64,000 bases of DNA from Patiria pectinifera (Eukaryota > Echinodermata > Asteroidea > Valvatida > Asterinidae): the NCBI GenBank assembly GCA_029964075.1, contig CM057149.1:18304197-18368196 (forward strand), written 5' to 3'. Positions within the stretch are counted from its first letter, which is position 1. Every line of letters starts with the position of its first letter. The notes below the pieces were generated by a model that saw nothing but the letters and a program-made list of their open reading frames with translations, did not search any database and was not told the origin of the DNA. The translations under genes and the position numbers were made by a program. Below, one piece after another: positions 32,681-45,000 of this stretch.

Positions 32681-34190
32681 CATTATCTTCAAGCAAACTT
32701 GATTCCTCGATCCTGATTGGTCGATCCATGGCAACAAGCCGTGCTACATATAACCATACCGCACGGCCACGGTCCATACCGCACTCCGCGTATTGCGCTA
32801 TATTCTAAGCCTACGTGACGCGATTAGTGCTGCAAAATTCACTGTGAATTCAAAAGTTGCGCGTAGGTTACACAGCTGCATGCGTGTTCCAACTTTACTG
32901 TGCGTCAAGTTTGCTTGAAGATAAATTCGTTATCGCGCTCGCGCTCGTGGAACACGGAAAATGTAGTGCGTCTGTGTCCCACATACCACTCGGCCTTCGG
33001 CCTCGTGGCATGTGGGACACAGACGCACTACATTATTCCGTGTTCCACTCGCGCTCGCAAGATAACTAATATTATCTTCCAGCAAACTTGAATCCTCGAT
33101 CCTGATTGGTCGATCCATGGCAACAAGCCGTGCTACATATAACCATACCGCACGGCCACGGTCCATACCGCACGCTGCGTATTGCGCTATTCCAAGATGC
33201 AAGCGACATTCCAGCTGCATACGCTAAGTTGCCGAATGTCCGCGTGAAGCGTGCTAGTTCCAACTGTACTGCGCGTCAAGTTTGCTTGAAGATAAATTCG
33301 TTATCGTGCTCGCGCTCGTGGCACACGGAAAGTGTAGTGCGCTGTCCCCATACACCACACGGCCAACCCGGCCTCGTGGCATGTGGACACACACACTGCA
33401 TTCCGTCGTCCTCCGCTCGCCGCTTCAAAATAATATTATCTTCAAGCACACTTGAATCCTCGATCCTGATTGGTCGATCCATGGCAACAAGCCGTGCTAC
33501 ATATAACCATACCGCACGGCCACGGTCCATACCGCACTCTGCGTATTGCGCTATTCTAAGCCTACGTGACGCGATTAGTGCTGCACAATTCACTGTGAAT
33601 TCAAAAGTTGCGCGTAGGTTACACAGCATGCGTGTTCCAACTTTACTGTGCGTCAAGTTTGCTTGAAGATAAATTCGTTATCGCGCTCGCGCTCGTGGAA
33701 CACGGAAAATGTAGTGCGTCTGTGTCCCACATACCACGAGGCACTCGGCCTTCGGCCTCGTGGTATGTGGGACACAGACGCACTACATTATTCCGTGTTC
33801 CACTCGCGCTCGCAAGATAACTAATATTATCTTCCAGCAAACTTGAATCCTCGATCTGATTGGTCGATCCATTGCGTCAAGTTTGTTTGAGATAAATTCG
33901 TTATCGTGCTCGCGCTCGTGGAACGGGAAATGTAGTGCGTCTGTGTCCCATACGCACACCTCGGCTCGGCTCTGGCGTGGCGGACACAGACGCATCAGCC
34001 TTCTGTTCATCGTGTCAATAGCTATTATTAATGTCGGCACATGCATGTGAAATCTGATTGGTCGATCCATGGCATGGGCCGTGCCACATATAACCATACC
34101 GCGTACGACCCCACGGTTCAACTGAGGGCGCTACTCTTTCTATGCCTACGTGCCGATTAGTGCTGCACGCGACACTGTGATTTCAAAATT
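32681..34190. repeat. tandem array of 360-390-bp units with long palindromes
   Basis: Units start at about 32681, 33072, 33433 and 33823, with a worn fifth near 34050. Each has a spacer part (CGATCCTGATTGGTCGATCC, CATATAACCATACCGCACGG) and a foldback part. In the first unit the foldback spans 32908-33090, running from CAAGTTTGCTTGAAGATAA to its inverse, centred on GGCCTTCGGCC, with arms near 90 bp. Open frames across the array are by-products of the palindromes. Confidence 0.85.
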
Positions 34191-34479
34191 GCTCTTTTTC
34201 ACATGTATCATTCGCTTTTTACTGTTGCACAAGTTTGGCCGAAATATCCACCCGATAGCAACAGTGTCTACCCCTGAAGCGTCTATTGACCCCATAGCCC
34301 TAGCTACTGCCATATCCTGAAGCCTTCAAGTCCCCAGGCGGGTTCTGACCTTATCATTCCTGCCCTCTCCGATGCTATATCTCACAACCTGCCACCAGGC
34401 GCGGCTCAGAGTTCATCAAGAAGATGACATGATTGCAAAACATTCCTGGCATGATCTTAGCGCTTGAATCGAGGATCGA

Positions 34480-34720
34480 GAACAAGAACAATACAGTCGC
34501 CGTAATACGCTCATTGTTCACGGCATTCCTGAGCCAGCATCGCCGGAGATTGAGAATACTCACAAAAGATTATCGACGTTTGCGCAACACCACCTGGGCC
34601 TGGACCTGAACCTGAACAGTATTGACCGCGCCCATCGTATCGGTTCGCGCCTGGATAAGTCTGAAATGTTCGTTCCAGACCTGTCGTCGTTTGGAATTTT
34701 TGGACTACGGCATGATCTTC
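34480..34720 (+). mobile_element. LINE ORF1 fragment
   Basis: A plus-strand frame gives RNTLIVHGIPEPASPEIE, HLGLDLNLNSIDRAHRIG: the VHGIPE and RAHRIG signatures of non-LTR retrotransposon ORF1 proteins. It decays after about 34660. Confidence 0.65.
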
Positions 34721-35179
34721 CTTCTACCGCCTGAGGTCAAAAAAAAAAGGATTTTTGTTCACGAGAGGAAGGCACCAGGTGCGGATTGCAAACACCGCCA
34801 GACGTCTTCCCACGGTGGAAAGCTGGACCCAAGATGGACGCATCGAAGTCCCGGAAAAAGTGTGCCCCCGCATCATAATCAGTTGCTGACGACCCTCTCA
34901 ACAAACTCAAAACTATCTGACAAATTCCCATGGTTGGGCCATCTTTTTTTTATAGCTCCATGGTTGGACTGGTTAGTTATTCTTGTTTTGCCCCTCCTGG
35001 ACCAAGGGCTGGCTGTGTCGCGATAGTAAATACGCATAGTTTTCTTTTGATCTATGTCGCATTAGACAGTCTAAAAGCAATATTCTGGCTGTCAGTTTGA
35101 GTCTAAAGAACAACATTCATAAACGTGGAAGGTCATAAATTCAGTCTTAAAATAGTTATCCTCCGGTCACGACCTGATT

Positions 35180-35640
35180 AACTCTTCTATTATTAAAAAC
35201 ACTATAACTGTCATCAGTAGACCTGTTGTTCCTATTTTTAAAAATGGTGATCTTCATTCAGTTATAGACCCATTTCTATTTTTGACTGTTTTTCAAGATT
35301 TTTGAAAAATGTGTTTATGTTCGTATTATTCAATTTCTCTTGTAAGGCCCTAAAAATGGTGTGTTCACAGGGTCAAGGGCCCATTGCTTTTTCTGATCTA
35401 TATTAATGACTTTGTTAAATCATCTGGTGTGTCATTTATTTTCTCTCACTAACATGTTAATTATGAGTTAAAATCTATCAGTAATTGGTTTGCAGTTAAT
35501 CTGTTTAACATTAAGAAAACCAACTATATGTTATTTAGTAAAACTGCAGTGGCCATGGAAAAAGCAGATTGTCTTAAATTTCTTGGATTATATAGAGATT
35601 CTAAATTAACATGGACTAATAGTAATGGTATACTGCCTGG
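35180..35640 (+). mobile_element. LINE reverse transcriptase fragments
   Basis: Broken frames give VVPIFKNGD, GPLLFLIYINDFVKSSG, ELKSISNWFAVNLFNIKKTN and KFLGLYRDSKLTW, the order of motifs in a LINE reverse transcriptase. Large internal deletions remove the catalytic part. It probably belongs with the ORF1 piece at 34480. Confidence 0.65.
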
Positions 35641-36141
35641 GAGGATGTTCTCTCAGGATCAAAAGGAATTTCCTTTTAGAAAAAAATAATTAATGACACT
35701 GATTTTAATGCCCATACTGATGCAATATTCTTTCAACATAAAATCTTGGAAGTTAAAGATTTGATTTCGCACAGGCACCTCACCATCTTCCATTACTTCA
35801 ATTTTTTGGAATTTTGATGTTCATTTCTCTAACTTTGATCTCCCATTGAATCACACAACTTTACAAAAAAATATGAGGACCCAGGCTGTGGAACTCCAAA
35901 ATTTGTCTACTTTCAAACGAAATATAAATCGACCCTGTTGTATAATTATTATGATCCCGTGTAACCCATTAACTTCGAGAATTGCTTGTGCAACAAATCT
36001 TATCCTGCTTGTTAACTGGCATGTAAAGTTTGTGTATTGTCCTTGTCTATTGTCTGTCCTGTGTCTTATGTATTAAAAGCAACTTTAAATTTGTATACAA
36101 GGGGCCTACGATTACAAGCTTAGCGTCTTAAACAAGACCGT

Positions 36142-36338
36142 CTAATATAACCATACCGCAGGCCACGGTCCATACCGCACTCTGCGTATTGCGCTATTCT
36201 AAGCCTACGTGACGCGATTATTGCTGCACAATTCTAAATTCGTTATCACGCTCGCGCTCGTGGAACACGGAAAATGTAGCGTCTGTGTCCCACATGCCTC
36301 GGCCTTCGGCCTCGTGGCATGTGGGACACAGACGCACC
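36142..36338. repeat. detached unit of the palindromic array
   Basis: ATATAACCATACCGCAGGCC through GGGACACAGACGCAC matches the 32681-34190 units. It is separated from them by about 2 kb of LINE remains, so insertions split the array or a unit moved. Confidence 0.65.
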
Positions 36339-36339
36339 T

Positions 36340-36964
36340 GGGGTGGATTGCAATAACCGGTCTTAAAGCTATCTATGCGCATTAGACAGTCTAAAAGCTC
36401 TGGCTGTCAGTCAGTCTATAAGTTAGACCATTGCAATGACACGGTCTAAGTATTAAGACAGTCTTAAAATAGTTAGCCTGGGTTGGGCTGGCTTAAAACG
36501 GTCTATAGTTGGGATTTTTGGATGAATTTTTTGTGTTGAATTATTCTTTCCCAAAATATTTCTTCCCAGTTGATGAGTGTTTGATGATTAAATCTTTAAA
36601 AAGCAGAGTACTGCTTGGAGGAAAAATTATCTGGGATAGAAGGATCTTCTGGAACAATGTAATGACACTGAGTTGAACTATGCAAATACAATTTTCTCAA
36701 CATAAAATTTCGGAATTGACATTTGATTTCGTATGATATGAATCACACAAACCTAAAAAAAAAAATGGTGCAGTCTCTCCAGTATTTTCCCGTAACCATG
36801 GAATGTTTGTTTGTGAATCATTACTCTAAGCGGACTTAGTAAAGACCAGCTTATTGGAATGGGCTAAGTTTGGTGTCTTAACCAAGACCGTCTAAGAACA
36901 ATAGCCGGCTAAAATTGGACTGGTTTAGCCAGCCGACTAAGACTACGTTTTTGCAATCCGCCCC
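36340..36964. mobile_element. non-autonomous element with GGGGTGGATTGCAA termini
   Basis: The left end GGGGTGGATTGCAATAA and right end TTTTTGCAATCCGCCCC are inverted. The interior repeats (A)GACAGTCTAAAAGC, AGACCGTCTAA and CAGTCTTAAAATAGTTA. The same phrases border the LINE remains at 35030-35170 and 36120-36140, so a related element probably once contained or flanked that LINE. Confidence 0.5.
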
Positions 36965-36965
36965 T

Positions 36966-37250
36966 GAGGTACTAAAAGAGCGAAACCTCACAGTAAATAT
37001 GTCTAAGACAGAGAAACACCACATCAGTAGAAACGGAAACAACACCAATTGGAAGAAATGCAAATACTTGGGATCTTTACTCGACAATGAGCAAGACATT
37101 ACCAAAGGGAAAATACTTTCGATGGCACCTTTCAACAAATTCAGGAATGTCTTCAACAGTGATGCAATCTCTAACAACACGAAACTCAAAATACTCTGCG
37201 CCTTCATATAGCATCTGTATTTCTATACAACAGTTAACTATGGACAGTGA
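36966..37250 (+). mobile_element. LINE reverse transcriptase C-terminal fragment
   Basis: An open frame reads PEVLKERNLTVNMSKTE, KKCKYLGSLLDNEQDI, APFNKFRNVF and TKLKILCAFI. The KTE and LGSLLD...DI spacing is typical of the thumb region of LINE reverse transcriptases. It is of a different family from the piece at 35180. Confidence 0.7.
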
Positions 37251-37269
37251 CTAAGTCACTAGAAGAGAA

Positions 37270-37354
37270 CAGTACCTTCTTTAGATTTTGAGCAGTTTGT
37301 TGCTTCAAACGAACAAAATGCACAAATTACAAATGATGGACTATAGGCTACCTT
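37270..37354. repeat. 3' end fragment of the CCATCATTTG MITE family
   Basis: TTGCTTCAAACGAACAAAATG followed by ACAAATGATGGACTATAG matches the right ends of 25014-25529 and 41485-42007. Confidence 0.65.
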
Positions 37355-37476
37355 TAATATAGCTCTATGGTTCAAACCAACTGAACACACCCCAAATACT
37401 CAGGCTTCATATCGTAGGATGTCATGTTTTTGAAGGCAGAACATGGTCCTACATTAGGCAGGGGTGCCTCAGGACT

Positions 37477-38156
37477 CAACCTCGTCCCCAGTGCTTACTA
37501 TATTTCCAACCTCGTTTCCAATAGTAAGCCCTGGATAGGAAACTTTATTTCTGTTTCCTGATTCGATACCGCAATGAATTTATATCGTGTAGTTGGTGTT
37601 GTTATTTCCAACGTGCATTACGTGTTTTCACGTTAATTGTAATCTTAACGTCCACGCCTTCTCAAAAATACTCCTTTCTCAAAAATACTTCGTTTCCAAT
37701 AGTAAGCCCTGGATAGGAAACTTTATTTCTGTTTCCTGATTCGATACTGCAATGGATTTATATCGTGTAGTTGGTGTTGTTATTTCCAACGTGCATTACG
37801 TGTTTTCACGGTAATTGTAATCTTAACGTCCACGCCTTCTCAAAAATACTCCTTTCTTTTCCAGTTTGCTCATATTAATATGAAATGTGATACTGCATAT
37901 TGGCGGGCCAGATTGTAACATTTTAACTTCCGAAAAAAATCGTGTTTTCATAACTCACGGCGCCACAAATTGATGCTGTTTTTACCCCAGGCACCGCATA
38001 CAAAAACAAACGCTAATGTAACGCACAGGCAGGCACCAGACTACTCCTCATTTGCATACGTGTTCAAAAATCTTGCACATGCAAATGATCCAATACCAGG
38101 GTGAGAGAGCAGGTAGTGGTGGGCTCGTCCTGCTTGACACCCTAGGGACGAGGTTG
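37477..38156. mobile_element. MITE with 10-bp target duplication (Mutator-like), copy 1
   Basis: The ends CAACCTCGTCCCCAG and CCTAGGGACGAGGTTG are inverted. The element is flanked by identical CCTCAGGACT at 37467-37476 and 38157-38166. It is 680 bp, with an internal tandem duplication of about 170 bp (37516-37850). There is no coding capacity. Confidence 0.85.
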
Positions 38157-38284
38157 CCTCAGGACTGGACCTTCAATCTCCAAGTCGTGGCTGGGAACGA
38201 GGCCGAGGTTTGGGGAAATAAAGAGTACATGTACATGTATGTCGTTTTCTCACCTTTAGAACGTCAGAGAACACGTCAGTGGCG

Positions 38285-38572
38285 CAAGGGCGGATCCAGG
38301 GGGCAACGGGGGTCATGCCCCCCCCCCAATAAAAAAGGGAACCCAGTGATGTCACAATAAAGGCTGGTACCGCGTACACCGCCATCTTTTCCTTTAAAAA
38401 TGTTGAAATGGTCAGAAATTGCCTCAGATCGCACCACAGAGCATCTAGAATCCCAAAAAAATCAGAGCCTTTAAAAGGGGCCAGAAGTCCACGCCGTAAT
38501 TTTTGGACCAAGTTTTTGGGGGACCAAAATTGTTTTAGACCCCCCCCCCCAAGTGTTTTTGATCCGCCCTTG
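38285..38572. mobile_element. non-autonomous hAT element
   Basis: The inverted ends CAAGGGCGGATC / GATCCGCCCTTG bound 288 bp. It is flanked by the identical 8-bp duplication CAGTGGCG at 38277-38284 and 38573-38580. 8-bp duplications are diagnostic of hAT. Confidence 0.85.
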
Positions 38573-38996
38573 CAGTGGCGCCAAAGGGACCAGTCCAAAC
38601 AAGCGGCCAATTGAAACGCCTGAAATATTAGCTTATGCCTTAATCGTCTGGAAAAAAAAATCCGGAACACTCACACGGCCAGGGAAAAATGGTGAGCATT
38701 CACCCTTATTAATTTAAGCGCCAATGACTTTAGAAGAAAAAAAACACTGTATAGGGTCGAGCACCATGATATTTGATTCCATTCTTTCCTTGAACTCTCG
38801 TACTCTGGCGCGTAAAACGAAAGTACACGTCACAATCGCTACCAAATCAGGATCCCACCACTGATTATCAAACACTTTCATGACTTCCTGGTACAGAAGC
38901 ACCACCAAAATCCGGCAGAGCTGTAGTGTTTAATTGGCACCCTTGCTAGTACAGCGTTAGTTAGGTGATCAACTTCAGTCCGTACAGAACTAAAAC

Positions 38997-39060
38997 ATGA
39001 CTCGGTTTGTGGCCACCGTGGTGGCTTGCCTGATTGTGTGCGGCAAGTTGGCAGACACCG
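38997..39060 (+). CDS. exon 1 of gene C: signal peptide
   Basis: The ATG at 38997 opens [20 protein letters not shown], a classical short secretion signal, and ends in phase 1 at G|GTAAGT. The codon completed by the next exon begins the TB domain (DGYCF). No TATA box is evident upstream. Confidence 0.78.
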
Positions 39061-42000
39061 GTAAGTCGAAGTTGTATATTGTAACATCGTAAAAGCAAAA
39101 CACGAAGCAACATTTGTTTTTATAATTCGGTGGGCCTGAAGTTCAAAACTCCAGTTGGATAAAGATCACATTCTTTGGTCTACCCTCTTGTAGCAAACAG
39201 TGAAGAGTGAGGATCAATTTTGGTGTTTTTCCCCTTTAAATTCTATCAAGGGCACTCAAATGGTCACTTTATGCTTAGGTAGATTTCTGTTGAAAATCGG
39301 AGCCCTCACAAAAACGGAACTTTTCGTGCAGCTAGAATAACCAGGTTGTAGGATCGAATTATTGGACGCTTTACTTTAAGGAACAAGATAACTTGGTGCT
39401 TAAGGAAATGTTGCGTAAATCGTCAGCGTTTGGGTATTATTGCTGACATGCATTTACGGATTATCTGGTTTACGCCATTGTGGCCGACTTAGGCGTACTT
39501 ACGATTTTCACAGACAGTACCTTTAATACTCCACAGTGACCGCCTTAAGCCCGATTCATACTTCACGCGATAGCTAAAGCGAAGAGAAATTCGTGACGTC
39601 AACAATACATTCGAAGCACGTCCACCATTGTTGACGACAAGAATTTCGCTTCGCACATGCCTTTTGCATGAAGTATGAACCGGGCTTTACGATCCTGACT
39701 GGTTCTTTCAACCCAGTGTTTTGCTTTTTTTTTCGACTTCAATACGGCACGGTTAAGAGTTTGATGTTAAATTAATAGCCCACTTTTAGAGAATACAGTG
39801 AAAATGCATGTATGATTTTATCATGATGGAAAACGGCATACCAAGAAACACTAGACTGAAACTAATGGTGCATAATACAAAAGGGTGTGATTAAAAGATC
39901 CATAAAAAAAACATGTTTCTTTTGCATTGACCCTTTCATGCTCGACTTGGCACTATGCTAAAGGTAAATGGACCACGTGCCAAAACAATACGTATTTCCT
40001 AATTTATTCCTAAGCAAGGATCCTGCAAGGAAGTTCCTTGTTGGTTCAGCTGTTACATAGTGACGCGTAACACATCCGTTCACACGCTGGGTTTCAAACA
40101 AGATTTGGTGTTTTCATTCATTATCAATTTGTTTTACTAGAAGACCGTAGGTTTTCCTCATTGTTCATCTCTAGACAGTAACATTGTCAAAACGAAAATC
40201 TATTATATTAAAATGAGGTGCGAGCGAGGAATTTCGAGCACGGCACTCCGCATGAAGTGGGTGGAGCCTGGTTCGGTTTGTGCGCGTGCGCGGATTTAAT
40301 ATGCATATGAATGCAGTATAATGACGGCGAACGTGCAGTGGCCAATCAATAACACTGAGAATGAAAACGTCAGAACATAACTTGCATATGAGTCAACTTT
40401 ATCCTCAATTCTAAATTTCTTTGAAATTATTGAATTTCAGCTCCGCTTTTGTTCTAGAGGATTCCGTGCGCAGAGCGGATTACAAGTTCATTACACTTTG
40501 TTGACTCAAAGATTGAGAGAAAAAGAATAGGCCGATCAAGTAATAACCCCCCCCCCTCACGTGCTCATACGTCATCTTCCAGTCGGGCGCGTCATGCGCG
40601 CGTGAACGCATGTCCGACATAAATCACGGCTGTGAGGGTCAGATCACCCGGTGGGTCGGGGCTGAATGGATCGGCCCTATCTCGTCTCCAGGGTGTCGAG
40701 CAGTACGCGCCCACCACTACCTGCTCTCACCCTGGTATTGGATCATTTGCAAGTGCAAGATTTTTGAACACGTATGAAAATAAGAAATAGTCTGGTGCCT
40801 GCATGTGCGTTACATTAGCTTTTGTTTTTGTATGCGGTGTCTGGGGTAAAACAGCATCTATTCGTCGCACCGTGAGTTATAAAAATGCGTTTTTTGGGGA
40901 AGTGAAATGTTACAATCTGGTCCGCCAATATGCAGTATCACATTTCATATTAATATGAGCAAACTGGAAAGAACAGGAGTATAATTGAGAAGGCGTGGAC
41001 ATTATTATTACAATAATCGTAAAAACACGTAATGCACGTTGGAAATTACAACACCAACTACACGATAAAAATCCATTATTAGCAAGTTGTAATATCGAAT
41101 CAGGATACAGGAAAAAAGTTTCCTATCCAGGGCGTACTATTGGAAACGAGGTTTGAAATAAAGTAAGCACTGGGGACGAGGTGTAGATCGGCCAGCCTCG
41201 ACTCCACGGGCGCGTTCCTTACACTAACCCCTGGCCGTGATGTACACGTAAACGATGCTGACAATTCCAAGGGTTAAGATCGCGCGAGGCATGACGGGAA
41301 ACAACATGGCGCAGCAAGATCGTACCCATGGGGAACGAGGTTGGGGATCGGTCTATTATAGAGTACCGGAAGTGTTATCTCATCTTTGTTCCGTTTCACG
41401 CACTGGTTAGCGCGTAGGCGCGTGAACCGGAATACGTAGGAAAACTTCGGTGCTCTTGCAATTTTGTGTAGGCCCTATTCCTCCTTAAAGCCAGGGTCCA
41501 TCATTTGCAGCTATCCAAAAAGTAACTGGCGTAATTATTGTTGCAAAACATACTTGGTTGAAAGATAGTAAGGGGACTAAACTCCCTGTGAAATAAGTCT
41601 TTCTGGCAAGCTGTCATTTTGAAGAAATCAACGAAAGAAGGACAATTCCATTGGTGCGTAGTTCCGTTTTTTTTATTCGGCGAAGCGTGCGCAAGCGTTG
41701 ACACGACCGACACGCGCACGGTTGTTATTACTCGTCGGATCGGTGTGCGACATCGCGTAGCTGCAATCGGCTAGTGAGAACGTATCTTGGAAGCTGAATT
41801 CGGGCCCAATTCAAAACATGATTCAGCAACTTTTGACTTGAAATCGAGATCCTAGAATGTTGTTTTTCTCGAAATATACAGCTGAAGCTGAGTTGAAACT
41901 TCATCAGATTAGTTGTTCAGCACCGTTCTTTATAATTTAGACTTTGACAATTTTGTTGCTTCAAACGAACAAAATGCTCAAATTACAAATGATGGACTAT

Positions 42001-45000
42001 ACCTTTAAATTATACCTTTAAAGTTGTCAGGTCAAAGAAAATCTTTCACAATCGTTGGATATCGGGGGATTTTTTAACCGACGGTAGGTTGTTGTGTTTC
42101 CAAATAATAAGGATGTCCTCATGTTTAAGGAAATCCTGATCCGGGTCATTCCAGACAATACCCACATGTCATCCTCACAGACCCCACAGTCCTATTACAA
42201 AAATCGCACATGTTTCAACTACATGTACATGTACATGTATATCTAAATTTACTGTCTGATTGGTGCAGCATATCTGGTTCGTCTATAAACCAGATATTTG
42301 TCATATATTTGTCAAATATCATTGAGTTGATGCTGAAATATTTTGAGAAAATCAAAATCAGGTACCAAGTTTCAACTCTATTTCGCTGTTGAAATAAATC
42401 ACATTTCTAACAAACTTTAAGACATTATTCGTTAAATTGGCTGCTTTTTTGGGGGTGTTCGTTTTTAAAGATTTCAAAATCAGTTTGTGGGTCTAAAACT
42501 GTAAGGACAACTAACAATTAGATTTCACATTATTTAGAGTTATCTCTAATTTTCAGGTAGTGAAACTAGGGACTTGGACTGTTTAGAGTGAAAACAACCA
42601 TAAGTTTAAATTGAAATACTTTGAAAAGGAAACACTTCAGTCGATTCTTCATCATAAAAGAGATGGATAATAATAATAAATTCAATTCTCAACAGATCTA
42701 GCCGATGATTTATTTCGAGTGAAATAGATTAAGCAATGAATATTCCACCATATACTCTTCAATATATTTACAGCATATTTTCTGACGATAAACCATTTTT
42801 GTTTTTCAAAAATCTTCTCTGACATGGTTAGCACAAGACGGTTACTGTTTCCGGTATCGTGACCCGCTCGGCTCACGGGGGAAGTGCCAGCAACTGGTGG
42901 AGAGGTTACCAGGCCCCGACGGTGCCCCCGTGGACACGAGAGAGGCGTGCTGCCTGCTGGGCGCCGAGGGTTGGTCCATTAAGATCAGCGGGAAGAGGTG
43001 CGCTGCGGCGTGTGAAGTACCGGGGCCAGTGGAGGTGCAGGCACCGCAGGTCGTCCAGCAGGTTGCTGAATACGAAGAAGACCAGAATTCGGGTACGTGA
43101 TCCTTCCTTTTGCCTGTATTCCCTTATCCAGCATATTGTGCCGTTTCTTTTAGATCCACAAATGTTAACGAATTCACCCATGTTATCGCACGAAAAAAAA
43201 TCGGCCCATGACAAGTAATCAGTTATTAATTCCAACTTCTGAATTAAGAGCGGGACGCAATTCGTTCTGAATAAAATTCGCAATTTCTGAACTGGAGCTC
43301 ACCATTTAAAACCAATTTTTAAAACTGTGTAAAGGCCTACAAATACAAATAAGCAAATTTATTTGTAACATGATTTATATTCCTTTAAATTTCGTTCGGA
43401 AAGAAAATCGAAATTTTGAAAAAGCACGTATATACCAACTTTAACGCTTAAATAATGTACTGTCAATGCCTTCCAACAAATTCCATTTATTTGTTCTCCT
43501 CTACGTATATTCAATTTGTATGTTGAATTTAAACGACAAAACGTTCTACTTTGTTTCCTTTTGGACGTCTTTAACCCTCTGAATAAGCTTTTATTTTTGA
43601 GTTTCTTTTGCGCCTCTAAAGCGCAAATAATTGGAATTTTGTACAGTAATTATACGCCATAACTAAACAATGGTGGTAGAAACTTCTCTGAGCGTAATTA
43701 CAGATATGGCGGGACATACGAGGGCGCTATTTGGTTTGGGTAAATACCATAGACTAGGTTCTTTATGTCTATGGTAAATACAAAGACTTTACGCAGCTCA
43801 AACAGCGCCCTCAATTTTGTCTGCCATATCTCAAATAAGCCCTCTTTGAAAACTGTCATCAGATTTGACTTGAAACCAGTCTTGAAAGCACGATATATGT
43901 GGGCACAACTGATAACAGTTTCACATTGCTTTATTTTAGTTAAGAAGCATGACTGAGTGCAGTGGAAAGTCTATGGTGAACAGGTGAAACGGGTCGTGGT
44001 TTTCCGCAGTGACTATAGATTTCTAGAACCATGGAGGTTTCCAGAAATAGAATAGAACTTGAGATAGTTTCAGCCTCGTTGTTATATTTAGTGTGTTACT
44101 GAAATATTTTGAAATACTTTAAGGTAATTTATCTGGCAATTTTTTTGCGTCATAATGACGTCACGTTTTGTTTGCATGTGCGCTTTTAAACTGGAGCAAA
44201 GTGGGGACAAGAACCACCAAGCTCCCTGTAGAAAGCGTGATGTAATACAAAGCATGATATCTTTATGTTTAAGCGTTGTTCATGTCATTTTAATGGTTTT
44301 AACAGTTGAAGGCGTATGGGGAAGGTGGAGTGACTGGCAGCCATGTTCTGTCACGTGCGGTGCGGGATTTGAAGAGAGAAGGCGAGTTTGTAAACCCTCC
44401 CCCGATAATCCCGACGACAACTTTCAGTGTTCAGGGGACAGAGTTGAGCATCGAGACTGCAACGCCGGCATTATATGCCCCGGTAAAGAATTGGACCTGT
44501 TGCAGTGATTTTACAACTGAACGTTGTAGTACTGTATCTCTCATTGTTGATTAGCTTGCCCTCGTGTCTGTGACACATGCGCAGTTGCATGCAATAGAAG
44601 TTTAGGGATTCCAACTGCGCATGTGCGCCTCCAGTAAGGTCACTCAAATGTCTCAGAGACCCTTTTGATTAAACAAAAGACAACTGAGGTACAAGTTTCC
44701 CTTGTTATGTGTGGGTTGGTTATTCAGGACTTGGGACAATGGGGTGTGTGCGATTTCAATGGGCCCGAGGACCTGGGCACTGGCCCTGGAAAATTTCGAG
44801 TACAAACAAAAGGGAACAAAAGAAGGAAAGGATCAGGTTCTCATGAGTATAGTAAAACATGTGTTCAAGCATTACATTCACTTTGTGGACTTCCGAGCAA
44901 AGGATGTTTACATCAAACAGGTAGCAGCGACGTTGTGTGGACTTGCCCACGTCCACACAATGTTTCCCCCTCTCTGGAAAACAGGTTTAGAGGCATTTTC

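Noticed and set aside
33106-33666. Open frames of 186 and 126 codons on opposite strands in the repeat array
   Set aside because: They arise from the palindromic tandem units, repeat with the unit period and show no domain pattern.
37516-37850. Direct repeats resembling long terminal repeats
   Set aside because: They are an internal tandem duplication inside a MITE that has its own inverted ends and target duplications.
38173-38670. 165-codon minus-strand frame upstream of gene C
   Set aside because: It runs across a hAT MITE and both of its target duplications and has no protein-family features.
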